From assembly GCA_024236215.1 (NCBI GenBank), contig JACKKX010000001.1:186001-250000 (forward strand): a stretch of DNA of 64,000 nucleotides. Direction: 5' to 3'. The notes under the pieces were generated by a model that ran no database searches, was not told the DNA's origin, and saw nothing but the letters and a program-made list of their open reading frames with translations. Below, piece by piece: positions 55,301-62,995 of the stretch; positions within the stretch are counted from its first letter, which is position 1; each line of letters begins with the position of its first letter. The translations under genes and the position numbers were made by a program. The stretch is from Novosphingobium sp. GTDB taxonomy: Bacteria > Pseudomonadota > Alphaproteobacteria > Sphingomonadales > Sphingomonadaceae.

Positions 55301-55324
55301 AAAAGGGCCCGCCGAAGCAGGCCC
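55301..55324 (-). terminator. Terminator with a UUCG loop
   Basis: On the minus strand GGGCCTGC-TTCG-GCGGGCCC forms an 8-bp stem with one wobble pair, followed by TTTTC. It would stop minus-strand transcription coming from the lipoprotein gene at 55689. It lies directly after the stop of the plus-strand lipoprotein. Confidence 0.6.
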
Positions 55325-55454
55325 GAAGTGACGAATTCTGACGTCGAAAAAAACTTTTGCAAGACTTGTTGTGCGGCGCGGAATGATTCACACCTAGGCC
55401 CGAGGCCGGGTGGCGATCCCCGCTTTCCGGTCCGGCCGCTTCAAGGAGCGGCAA

Positions 55455-55481
55455 ATGGCTCAACAGCGCGAAAGGAGGTGA
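55455..55481 (+). CDS. Possible 8-codon leader peptide (MAQQRERR)
   Basis: AAGGAG lies 6 nt ahead of the ATG. The stop TGA is built into the next ribosome binding site (AGG AGG TGA), so its translation would be coupled to the following frame. It is too short for a stable protein; a leader role is inference. Confidence 0.35.
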   Translation: MAQQRERR

Positions 55482-55484
55482 CCG

Positions 55485-55541
55485 ATGTCTCATGGTTCAG
55501 CAGGGAGGTCGGTAACCCGCTTGATGGAGCATTATCGCTGA
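55485..55541 (+). CDS. Possible 18-residue micropeptide with near-perfect ribosome binding site
   Basis: AAAGGAGGTGA, an 11-nt match to the anti-Shine-Dalgarno end of 16S rRNA, ends 3 nt before ATG at 55485. The frame reads MSHGSAGRSVTRLMEHYR and stops at 55541. Such a strong site ahead of a tiny frame suggests real translation or a deliberate ribosome-stalling leader. The transcript would end at the hairpin(s) at 55594-55695. No family is recognised. Confidence 0.4.
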   Translation: MSHGSAGRSVTRLMEHYR

Positions 55542-55593
55542 TCCGATTTGCGATAGAGGCTTCGTGAGCGGCGCTTGCGGCCGCTGACCATGC

Positions 55594-55695
55594 GAAGGGC
55601 TGCTTCCGGTTAGGCCGGGGCAGCCCTTCTCATTTCCGCAGGATGCGGATTTTGGGGGCTGCTTCCGGTTAGGCCGGGGCAGCCCTTCTCATTTC
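55594..55695 (+). terminator. Tandem duplicated hairpins (40-bp direct repeat)
   Basis: The 40 bp at 55597-55636 recur exactly at 55656-55695. Each copy folds into a stem (GGGCTGC with GCAGCCC, extended to GAAGGGCTGC/GCAGCCCTTC in the first) with an inner CCGG...GGCCGG, followed by TTCTCATTT. They look like two successive plus-strand terminators. The second copy overlaps the last codons of the minus-strand lipoprotein gene. Confidence 0.6.
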
Positions 55696-56372
55696 TGCCG
55701 CCAGTTGAGGCTGATCTCGTCGACGAAGATCCGCCGCCCGGCCGCCGCCTTGTCGTCAGAACGCACAGCGCTGTCTCCCATCAGGCCTTCGCCCTGCTGC
55801 GGATCGTCGGCGGCGAGGTCGAGCCGCAGCCCCAGCGAGCAACCGCCCGGCAGCTGTTCCAACCGTCCCTTGCCCAAATCGCTGACATAGCCGCCATAAT
55901 CCCAGCCAAAGCCCCAGAAGCCGATCGCCGCGCCATTGGCCGCGACCACCCGCTCCAGCGGGGCACCGATCCCCAGCCCCTGGGCCTGCCATTGCGATTT
56001 TTCGCCCGAAACGCGCAGACCGGCAATGTGTTCGCCGGGGCGCTCGTCGTCGAGGATCAGTTCCACCTCGCGCACGGGATCGCCCGGCCACAGCACCACC
56101 CCGGCCAGCTCCATGCCCTCGGGCCCGGCAATGGTCGCACGGCGGGCCTGCTTGCCGAAGCGGGCGAGAACGCTGGCAGCGGTGTCCATTGTCCCATCGA
56201 CCGGATAGTCGCAGGCCAGATCAGTGCGGGACGCGCTGGGGGTTTGCTTCACCTCATTCGACGCGGTGGCGGACGCGGGCTGGGCAGCATTTTCGCCCGG
56301 CGCCCGATCGCCCGGCCCGCAAGCGGCAAGCAACAGCAATCCCGGCGCGGCGGCGTATTTCAGGGCCTTCAT
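55689..56372 (-). CDS. Putative lipoprotein of unknown function
   Basis: From ATG at 56372 (GGGAG upstream; a GTG two codons earlier is less likely) the product has 227 residues. The signal peptide ends in LLLLAAC, a lipobox, followed by a Ser/Ala/Thr linker. The mature domain has CDYPVDGTMDTAASVLARFG, GVVLWPGDPVREVELILDDE, GFWGFGWDYGGYVSDLGKGR and a C-terminal VDEISLNWRQK. No family is recognised. It is divergent from ilvE and its 3' end overlaps a duplicated hairpin of the opposite strand. Confidence 0.65.
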   Translation of the reverse strand: MKALKYAAAPGLLLLAACGPGDRAPGENAAQPASATASNEVKQTPSASRTDLACDYPVDGTMDTAASVLARFGKQARRATIAGPEGMELAGVVLWPGDPVREVELILDDERPGEHIAGLRVSGEKSQWQAQGLGIGAPLERVVAANGAAIGFWGFGWDYGGYVSDLGKGRLEQLPGGCSLGLRLDLAADDPQQGEGLMGDSAVRSDDKAAAGRRIFVDEISLNWRQK

Positions 56373-56533
56373 GGGCACTCTCCCTCGGGGCGGACAATGC
56401 GCGCCCTTGGCCTTTTGGGCAATTCCGGCCTAGACTAACAGCGCAAATGCCGATGTTTCCATTTATTTCATCTCTCTTGCACATGACGTAATTTTCGTTC
56501 AAAGGCGCCTGCCGACCAATTGAGGATCATTCG

Positions 56534-57634
56534 ATGGCCACCCTTGCCGATTCGCCCAGCCACTTCGCCCGCCTGCCCCACCCCGCCCCGGCGGACGCTG
56601 CGGTACGTGCCGAGGTATTGGCAAATCCCGGCTTCGGCAGCCGCTTCACCGATCACATGGTGACGATCGACTGGGACGAGGGGCAAGGCTGGCACAATGC
56701 CACGGTCGCGCCCTATGGCCCGATCCCGCTCGATCCCGCCGCCTCGGTGCTGCACTATGCGCAGGAAATCTTCGAGGGGCTCAAGGCCTATCGCCATCCC
56801 GACGGGTCGATGGCGCTGTTCCGGCCCGAGGCCAATGCCGCGCGCTTCAACGCCTCGGCCCGGCGCCTGGCCATGCCCGAGATTCCCGAAGCGCTGTTTG
56901 TCTCCGCGATCGAGGAATTGGTCCGCGCCGATGCGGCCTGGTTTCCCACGGTCGAGGGCGGATCGCTCTATCTGCGCCCGTTCATGATCGCGACCGAGGC
57001 TTTCCTGGGGGTTCGCCCGGCCAAGCAGTACAAGTTCGTGGTCATCGCCAGCCCGGCGGGCAATTATTTCAAGTCGGGCGCCCCGGCGGTTTCGATCTGG
57101 GTATCGGACTATACCCGTGCCGCGCCCGGCGGCACCGGTGCGGCCAAGTGCGGCGGCAACTATGCCGCCAGCCTGGTCCCCACCGCCGAGGCCTTTGCCA
57201 AGGGGCACGATCAGGTGCTGTTCCTCGACGCCGCAGAGCACAAGTGGATCGAGGAACTCGGCGGCATGAACCTGTTCTTCGTCTTTGCCGACGGCAGCTT
57301 GCTGACCCCGCCGCTCAGCGGAACGATCCTTGCGGGCGTTACCCGCAACAGCCTGATCCAACTCGCCCGCGAGGAAGGGCTGAGCGTGCGCGAGGAGCCC
57401 TACAGCCTCGCGCAATGGGCCGATGACGCGCGCTCGGGCAAACTGATCGAGGCTTTCGCTTGCGGAACCGCAGCGGTGGTCACGCCGGTCGGCAAGGTTG
57501 CGGGCCGCGATGGCGAATTCACCATCGGCTCGGGCGGTCCGGGGCAGATCACCGGCAAGCTCAAGGCCCGCCTCACCGCGATCCAGCGCGGCGAGGAGGC
57601 AGACGGCCACGGCTGGGTGCACCGGATCGGGTGA
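56534..57634 (+). CDS. ilvE: Branched-chain amino acid aminotransferase
   Basis: A 366-residue PLP enzyme, the long BCAT type. The Schiff-base lysine lies in GGTGAAKCGGNYAASLVPTA, the entry in VLHYAQEIFEGLKAYRHPDG, and the phosphate site in SGTILAGVTRNSLIQLA. It does the last step of valine, leucine and isoleucine synthesis and the first of their breakdown. It has GAGGATCATTCG rather than a strong ribosome site ahead of the ATG. Confidence 0.96.
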   Translation: MATLADSPSHFARLPHPAPADAAVRAEVLANPGFGSRFTDHMVTIDWDEGQGWHNATVAPYGPIPLDPAASVLHYAQEIFEGLKAYRHPDGSMALFRPEANAARFNASARRLAMPEIPEALFVSAIEELVRADAAWFPTVEGGSLYLRPFMIATEAFLGVRPAKQYKFVVIASPAGNYFKSGAPAVSIWVSDYTRAAPGGTGAAKCGGNYAASLVPTAEAFAKGHDQVLFLDAAEHKWIEELGGMNLFFVFADGSLLTPPLSGTILAGVTRNSLIQLAREEGLSVREEPYSLAQWADDARSGKLIEAFACGTAAVVTPVGKVAGRDGEFTIGSGGPGQITGKLKARLTAIQRGEEADGHGWVHRIG

Positions 57635-57734
57635 AGCCAGGCTTGACCGGTTGCAAGATGCAATGCGCTTGCCCGGTCGCCGGTTTTTGGTCAGACAGAG
57701 GGAAACCAAAACACACCTCCCTGGGAGCCCCGCC

Positions 57735-58583
57735 ATGTCCGATGCCGAATACACCCCGCCCGCCGTCTGGACCTGGGATCCAAGCAACGGTGGCCCCTTC
57801 GCCAGCATCAACCGCCCCACAGCCGGCGCGCAAAGCGAGCGCGAGCTTCCGCTGGGCGAGCATCCCTTTCAGCTCTATTCGCTGGGCACGCCCAACGGGC
57901 AGAAGGTCTCGATCCTGTTCGAGGAACTGCTTGAGGCCGGGTACAGCGGCGCCGAATACGATGCCTGGCTAATCAACATCGGCACCGGCGATCAGTTCGG
58001 CTCGGGCTTTGTCGCGCTCAATCCCAACAGCAAGATCCCGGCCCTGCTCGACAGGTCGGGACCGCAGCCGATCCGGCTGTTCGAAAGCGGAGCGATGCTG
58101 CTCCACCTGGCCGAAAAGTTCGGCGCCTTCATTCCCGCCGACGCCGCCGGGCGGGCCGAATGCCTTTCGTGGCTGATGTGGCAGATGGGCAGCGCGCCGT
58201 TCATCGGTGGGGGCTATGGCCACTTCTATCACTATGCGCCGGTCAAGATCGAATATGCGATCAACCGCTATGCGATGGAAGTGAAGCGGCTGTTCTCGGT
58301 TGCCGACAACCGGCTCAAGGAAACGCGGTTCCTGGCGGGTGAGGACTATACCATTGCCGACATGGCGGCATGGCCCTGGCTGGGCAATCTCACCAACGGC
58401 CTCGCCTATGGCACCACACGCGAGTTCCTCCAGCTGCACGAATACGAGGCGGTGGGACGCTGGGTCGAGGAAATCATGGCCCGCCCGGCGGTGCAGCGCG
58501 GCCGCATCGTCAACACCGCCAAGATGCCTGAGCGCCATTCGCGCGCCGATTTCGACAAGGTTGAAGAACCCGCCGCCGGGTAA
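57735..58583 (+). CDS. yghU: YghU-type glutathione S-transferase / disulphide-bond oxidoreductase
   Basis: From ATG at 57735 (GGGAGC upstream) the product has 282 residues. It starts with the long YghU N-terminal arm (WTWDPSNGGPFASINRPTAG), followed by the thioredoxin fold HPFQLYSLGTPNGQKVSILF, GSGFVALNPNSKIPALLDRS and the C-terminal helical domain DYTIADMAAWPWLGNL. YghU reduces organic hydroperoxides and disulphides with glutathione. It ends just upstream of the tRNA-Gln gene. Confidence 0.92.
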   Translation: MSDAEYTPPAVWTWDPSNGGPFASINRPTAGAQSERELPLGEHPFQLYSLGTPNGQKVSILFEELLEAGYSGAEYDAWLINIGTGDQFGSGFVALNPNSKIPALLDRSGPQPIRLFESGAMLLHLAEKFGAFIPADAAGRAECLSWLMWQMGSAPFIGGGYGHFYHYAPVKIEYAINRYAMEVKRLFSVADNRLKETRFLAGEDYTIADMAAWPWLGNLTNGLAYGTTREFLQLHEYEAVGRWVEEIMARPAVQRGRIVNTAKMPERHSRADFDKVEEPAAG

Positions 58584-58634
58584 GCTTTCCCCCTTCCCTT
58601 GGCAGCGCGGCCTATCTATAGGCCGCGCTCCTGC

Positions 58635-58709
58635 TGGGGCGTCGCCAAGTGGTAAGGCACCGGTTTTTGGTACCGGCATTCGCAGGTTCGAATCCTGCCG
58701 CCCCAGCCA
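58635..58709 (+). tRNA. tRNA-Gln (anticodon TTG)
   Basis: A 75-nt gene including an encoded CCA. The acceptor arms TGGGGCG and CGCCCCA pair, the anticodon stem CCGGT/ACCGG closes a TTTTGGT loop with anticodon TTG, and the T arm GCAGGTTCGAATCCTGC is canonical. An integrase gene starts 100 nt downstream, so its 3' end is the likely attachment site of the element that follows. Confidence 0.95.
58684..58709. other. Probable attachment site (attL) at the tRNA-Gln 3' end
   Basis: The T arm, acceptor strand and CCA of the tRNA are the usual crossover site for tyrosine integrases. The integrase lies just downstream, pointing away. The other copy of the core would be beyond the right edge, so the boundary cannot be checked here. 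Confidence 0.35.
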
Positions 58710-58809
58710 TGTTTTGATCAAGACTCTGTAATATCACGTTTTTTGGAAGGCGCCGTAACCGGCGTGGGGATTTTGCTACAATCCCCTGCCCCACTGAAGG
58801 GCCAAACCA

Positions 58810-60555
58810 ATGACGTCGATACCCAACACCATCCGTCGGCGAGGGGTCTATCATCTTCGCAGGCCGGTCCCCGCTGACCTGCGCAAGGCCTTCCGTCGCA
58901 AGGAATTATCGGTAAGCTTGCGGACCAGCGATCCCGCCACTGCAAGAAATCTCTCGCGCTTTGCCTATCTCCAGTCGGATGCCCTGTTTGACACCGTGCG
59001 GTCGGACCCGATGCTAGGCCCCGACGACATCCGGGCTTTGGTCAGGGACTTCTACGAGTCGATCCTCGACCGTGACAATGCGGCGCGCCTGGCCAGTGAT
59101 GCGCCGATGCCGGAAGCCGCCCGCCAGGCCCGCATCGACCACTACGAGGAACTGGCCGAGAACTCGCGGCGTGACCTCGCCGCCAATGCGTTCGGTTCGA
59201 CGCGCTCGATCGCGATGGCGCTGCTCGCCAAGCGCTACGGCCTCGATGCCAGTTTCGACCAGGTTGACAATCGGCTGGTCATGCAGTCGCTCCTGCGTGC
59301 CGGCATCGATGTGTGCGAAGCTCTTGCCGCACGGTATCGCGGTGACTTCAGCTACCAGCCGAAGGACAAGGTTCTGGCCGAGGCGCTGGCGATGGCAGCG
59401 CTGCCCGCAGGTCCTGTTGCTGCACCGGCCGGGCCGGTCGTTGCCGATCCCGCCGTACCGTCCCGGCTGTTTTCCGAAGTTGCCGAGGAGTTTCGTGCCA
59501 AGCAGGTGCGCCAGAAGCTCTGGACCCAGCACAACTCCCAGCAGGTGCGCAAGACCTACGACATTCTGATCGAGGTACTGGGTGACCGGCAGTTGAGCGA
59601 CTATGCGCGGTCGGATGCCGGCACCCTCAAGAGCCACCTCGAAGACCTCCCGGCAAATTACGCCAAGTCGACCGACTACACCGACCTCACGACAATCCAG
59701 ATTGTCGATCAGACGCGAAACCTGACGCCGGACGAGCCCCAGATCGAACGGCTTTCGTCGCGCACGGTCCAACGGCATTTTTCGGCTCTCTCCGCGCTGT
59801 GGCGCTACGGACTGGAACGCGGCTGGGCGGCCAGGAATCCGTTCATCGATTTCAAGTTCCCGGCCCCCAAACGTGCGCGCGATCAGCGCAGCATGTGGAG
59901 CGACAGCGAACTTGCCGCCTTGTTTGACACGCCCGTCTGGCGCGGCTGCCAGTCGAAGGACCGCCGGGCCAAGCCAGGCAATCTCGTTCTGAAAGACAGC
60001 AAGTTCTGGATTCCGCTCATCGGTTTGCACTCGGGCATGCGGCTCGATGAAATCTGCGGGCTGGCTGTCGATGACGTGCGGCTGGAAGGCGGGATTCTCG
60101 TCTTTGACACGACGGACCGCACCTTGAAGACGCGCAAGTCCAGCCGGATCGTTCCGGTTCACAAGCAACTCCTCGCGTTCGGCTTCGGAGCTTACCTGGA
60201 TGAGCAGCGGTCCCGGAAAAGTGCCCTGCTCTTCCCCGAACTGAAGCCGGGTGGGCCGGACGGCAAGATGAGCGCGAACTTCACCAAGTGGTTTTCGCGC
60301 TACCGTTCCGACGTGGGCGTCTACGCCAGGAAGCGCGATTTCCACTCGTTCCGCCACAATGTGCGGACCCTGTTGGCGCAGGCCGATGTCGCCGAGCCCG
60401 TGATTGACGAGATCATGGGCCACGAAGGCAAGGGCATGGGCGCGCGCTACACGAAGGGTTTCACGATCGAGCAGCTCAAGGATGCTGTCGATGCGATTTT
60501 CCCGCCCGTCGACCTGACGTGGCTGGTCCAGCCGCAAGAGCCTGTCGAGCTTTAG
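58810..60555 (+). CDS. Tyrosine recombinase / integrase
   Basis: A 581-residue integrase. It begins with a DUF6538-like segment (IRRRGVYHLRRPVPADLRKA), followed by an arm- and core-binding region and, from about residue 360, the catalytic domain. Catalytic residues are Arg411 in LHSGMRLDEICGL, His512 and Arg515 in FHSFRHN, His538 in MGHEG and the nucleophile Tyr547 in GARYTKG. It would integrate and excise the element whose left end is the tRNA-Gln gene. The gene is full length and intact. Confidence 0.93.
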   Translation: MTSIPNTIRRRGVYHLRRPVPADLRKAFRRKELSVSLRTSDPATARNLSRFAYLQSDALFDTVRSDPMLGPDDIRALVRDFYESILDRDNAARLASDAPMPEAARQARIDHYEELAENSRRDLAANAFGSTRSIAMALLAKRYGLDASFDQVDNRLVMQSLLRAGIDVCEALAARYRGDFSYQPKDKVLAEALAMAALPAGPVAAPAGPVVADPAVPSRLFSEVAEEFRAKQVRQKLWTQHNSQQVRKTYDILIEVLGDRQLSDYARSDAGTLKSHLEDLPANYAKSTDYTDLTTIQIVDQTRNLTPDEPQIERLSSRTVQRHFSALSALWRYGLERGWAARNPFIDFKFPAPKRARDQRSMWSDSELAALFDTPVWRGCQSKDRRAKPGNLVLKDSKFWIPLIGLHSGMRLDEICGLAVDDVRLEGGILVFDTTDRTLKTRKSSRIVPVHKQLLAFGFGAYLDEQRSRKSALLFPELKPGGPDGKMSANFTKWFSRYRSDVGVYARKRDFHSFRHNVRTLLAQADVAEPVIDEIMGHEGKGMGARYTKGFTIEQLKDAVDAIFPPVDLTWLVQPQEPVEL

Positions 60556-60585
60556 CCAAGGTCGCCGATCCGCCGCCGCGTGACG

Positions 60586-60618
60586 CAACTTGCACGCAAT
60601 TCGGCCCCAACTTGCACG
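60586..60618. repeat. Two 11-bp direct repeats ahead of the DnaX-like gene
   Basis: CAACTTGCACG occurs at 60586-60596 and 60608-60618, 22 bp apart, two turns of the helix. The pair lies 72 nt ahead of the DnaX-like start and 31 nt after the integrase stop. It may be an operator or a short iteron. The rest of this gap is unremarkable, and no strong ribosome site precedes the next ATG. Confidence 0.6.
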
Positions 60619-60689
60619 TGTGACAGCCGCCAGATCGCCACGATAGCGACGCACCGCCGCCACCAGACCCTTTTTAACGTTTAATTTCA

Positions 60690-62990
60690 ATGACTTGCAA
60701 TTTACCATCGACCAGCGAGATCGAAGTCCCGGAAAACACCCCCGATTTTTTTGGACAGGAGGTTTACGCCGCAGACCGCTCCACGGACGCGGTGCTCAAC
60801 AACGACGCCGCCGCTGACGACGGGCAGTTGCACGCGCCTTCCAGCCTCTTCGAAGACGCGGACGCTCAGCCCGAAGACGACACGCCTCCGGTCAGTCCCG
60901 AACTCTTCAGGCGCAAGTACCAACCCAGGACCTTTTCCGAACTCATCGGCCAGGACCAGATCGCGACCCAACTCCGCGACTATGTGAAAAACGCGGAAAC
61001 CGGCCACCTGTTGCTTGCCGGTCCTTCCGGGTGTGGCAAATCGACTACCGCGCTGATCCTTGCCAAGGCGCTCAACTGCGAGGGTGGTGTCTCCGGCGAG
61101 GCGTGCAACGCCTGTCGAAGCTGCCGAGCGATGGATGTGCCCGACGGTCACGACGCTTACATCAAGCTCAACGGAGCCAGTTCCCAAGCGCACAAGGCAG
61201 AACTCGAGTATCTTTTCCGCGAACACTTGGCATTCCGGCCGCTGGACGGCCCCCGGCCGGTCGTCTTCATCGACGAGGCCCACGAACTCTCCAGGAACGC
61301 GCGCGACTTTCTCCTTATGGTTCTGACAGACGCGCAGGACGTAACCGTCGTGCTGGCGATGATCGACGACAGCCACCTTCCGCCGCAGTTCGTCAACCGC
61401 TTCTCGCGCATGGCGCTGACGCCGCCATCAATGCTGCACCGCCTTCAGCATGTGAAACGCATCTGTGACGGCGAGGGCATCGCTGCCGATCCCGCCGCGC
61501 TCGAACTCATCGCGGAACGGTCCTGCGACTTTCGCCACGCGGAGGTGCATCTCGCGTGCATCATGCGGGAACTGGGCCAGCGCGATCTGGACCTCGCCGT
61601 AGTGCGGGACACGCTCATCCGGCCGCAGTCGAAGCCCTACGTCGATTATCTCACGGCCCTCGCGAACGGCAATTTGCAGGACCAGATCAATGCCGTTGCC
61701 AGGGCCAGCGACAGCCCGGCGGTCAGGATGGACAAGATCCTCCGACTGCTGCTGCACTTGAAGACGGCTTACGTCGGCCCCACGCTGCTCCTTCCCGAAC
61801 GCGAGGCCGCCCTTGCTTTCGATCCGGCCACGTGCCGCGAGATTGTCGATCACCTCGCAGGCATCGCCCACAGCTTCAGCCTGTCCCTCGCAGAGCTCGT
61901 GGACCACCTGCTGGAGCACTGGTCATTCCAGCCGCACCGCGTCACCGAGGAAGTCGCCAAAGCGGCTGTCGTGCGCTGCCACGATCTCCTGGCAACCGCA
62001 CGCGATGACCGGGCGGCTCCAGTCCTGCCGAGCGAGAGCGCCTTCGCCTCGTCGCGCGGCCTTCGCAAGCCACGCATTCGGCAGCGTCTTGCGAGCATCG
62101 CGAACACGGGAACCCATCTCACCGGCCAGCAGGCATACGACATCTACGAAGCTGCCACCTTCCTGATCCAGGAACATGGCCTCTACTTCAATGCACGCCT
62201 CCTGATCCGCTTCAGCGCCCTGGGCATCAGCGACGAGAAGCAGGCCGCGTCGGCTTTCACCGATTTCTGCCGGAACCTTGCCCAACGCCTCAAGGAATGG
62301 GGCTCGCCCCTTCATCGCATTGCCCTGCTGGAGCGCACTCCAGAAGGCATCCACGGGCGGCTGGTTTTCCACCTGCCCGAACCGCTCAGACAGCAGGCCC
62401 ATGACTGGTGGAAAGTCTATCTCACGGACCGCCTGCACGGTGCCGCGACGCTTGAGGACGCCTGCGATGCCGCCGGAAGGAACGAAACCCAGCCCAAGCG
62501 CCGCACCGTGCAGCACTGGACCCTGGTGCGCGAGCTTTGGGCGGGTGTCGATCCGTCGCTGACCATCGACGGCGTTCCGCTGATCGATCGGCTGGGGGTG
62601 CCGCGCCAGTTGCAGCGGCCTGCAGGACGCATCGAAGGCCGGCGCAGGCACAACTTTTCGCAGAGCATTGGGCAGAGCGGCCAGGACCATGCTCGCGACG
62701 CGATGATGCCCCATGTTTCCGCCATCGCGGAAGGTGCCTGGGATCAGATCGCGACCGGCTGGGAATTCCTTGAGCACCGCGAACGCCAGGCCGAGCGCAA
62801 TCGACGCCAGGACATCGTTTCCACCTTGGAAGAGCGGCTGGCCTGCACGGGCGACCCGCTCGCCCGCACCGCTCTCAACCAGCAGTTCCAGGCCGAACGC
62901 CGGTCCTGGGCAGTCGATGCCCGGCATCGTCTCCGCCAGCGCGTCAGCTGGATCAATTCCACCCCCGCCCCCAACCCCTGTCAGGAGTAA
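60690..62990 (+). CDS. DnaX-like clamp-loader ATPase with unassigned C-terminal region
   Basis: A 766-residue protein. After an acidic N-terminal 70 residues, about 75-245 match the DNA polymerase III tau/gamma ATPase: YQPRTFSELIGQDQI, P-loop GPSGCGKS at 111-118, the DnaX-type zinc set C130-x8-C139-x2-C142-x2-C145, Walker B VVFIDEAHELS at 191-201 and an arginine-finger equivalent at R237 (NRF, where DnaX has SRC). A lid and collar-like helices follow to about 430. The region after 490 is not DnaX; 500-580 (HRIALLERTPEGIHGRLVFHLP) resembles a degenerate rolling-circle Rep core. Host DnaX is about 600 residues and lies elsewhere. The gene overlaps no neighbour; the next gene starts 5 nt on. Confidence 0.75.
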   Translation: MTCNLPSTSEIEVPENTPDFFGQEVYAADRSTDAVLNNDAAADDGQLHAPSSLFEDADAQPEDDTPPVSPELFRRKYQPRTFSELIGQDQIATQLRDYVKNAETGHLLLAGPSGCGKSTTALILAKALNCEGGVSGEACNACRSCRAMDVPDGHDAYIKLNGASSQAHKAELEYLFREHLAFRPLDGPRPVVFIDEAHELSRNARDFLLMVLTDAQDVTVVLAMIDDSHLPPQFVNRFSRMALTPPSMLHRLQHVKRICDGEGIAADPAALELIAERSCDFRHAEVHLACIMRELGQRDLDLAVVRDTLIRPQSKPYVDYLTALANGNLQDQINAVARASDSPAVRMDKILRLLLHLKTAYVGPTLLLPEREAALAFDPATCREIVDHLAGIAHSFSLSLAELVDHLLEHWSFQPHRVTEEVAKAAVVRCHDLLATARDDRAAPVLPSESAFASSRGLRKPRIRQRLASIANTGTHLTGQQAYDIYEAATFLIQEHGLYFNARLLIRFSALGISDEKQAASAFTDFCRNLAQRLKEWGSPLHRIALLERTPEGIHGRLVFHLPEPLRQQAHDWWKVYLTDRLHGAATLEDACDAAGRNETQPKRRTVQHWTLVRELWAGVDPSLTIDGVPLIDRLGVPRQLQRPAGRIEGRRRHNFSQSIGQSGQDHARDAMMPHVSAIAEGAWDQIATGWEFLEHRERQAERNRRQDIVSTLEERLACTGDPLARTALNQQFQAERRSWAVDARHRLRQRVSWINSTPAPNPCQE

Positions 62991-62995
62991 CGACA

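Larger units (their letters stand above)
55325..55688. other. Gap between two lipoprotein genes: small-ORF/RNA locus
   Basis: There is no ordinary gene in this 364-bp gap. On the plus strand it holds two very short frames with strong ribosome binding sites (55455 and 55485) and a duplicated hairpin (55594-55695). A TTGCAA box near 55358 may belong to a promoter, but no good -10 element is seen. Confidence 0.5.

Noticed and set aside
55328-55567. A 79-codon plus-strand frame across the small-ORF locus
   Set aside because: It has no ribosome binding site, low-complexity translation, and reads through the micro-frames in a different phase.
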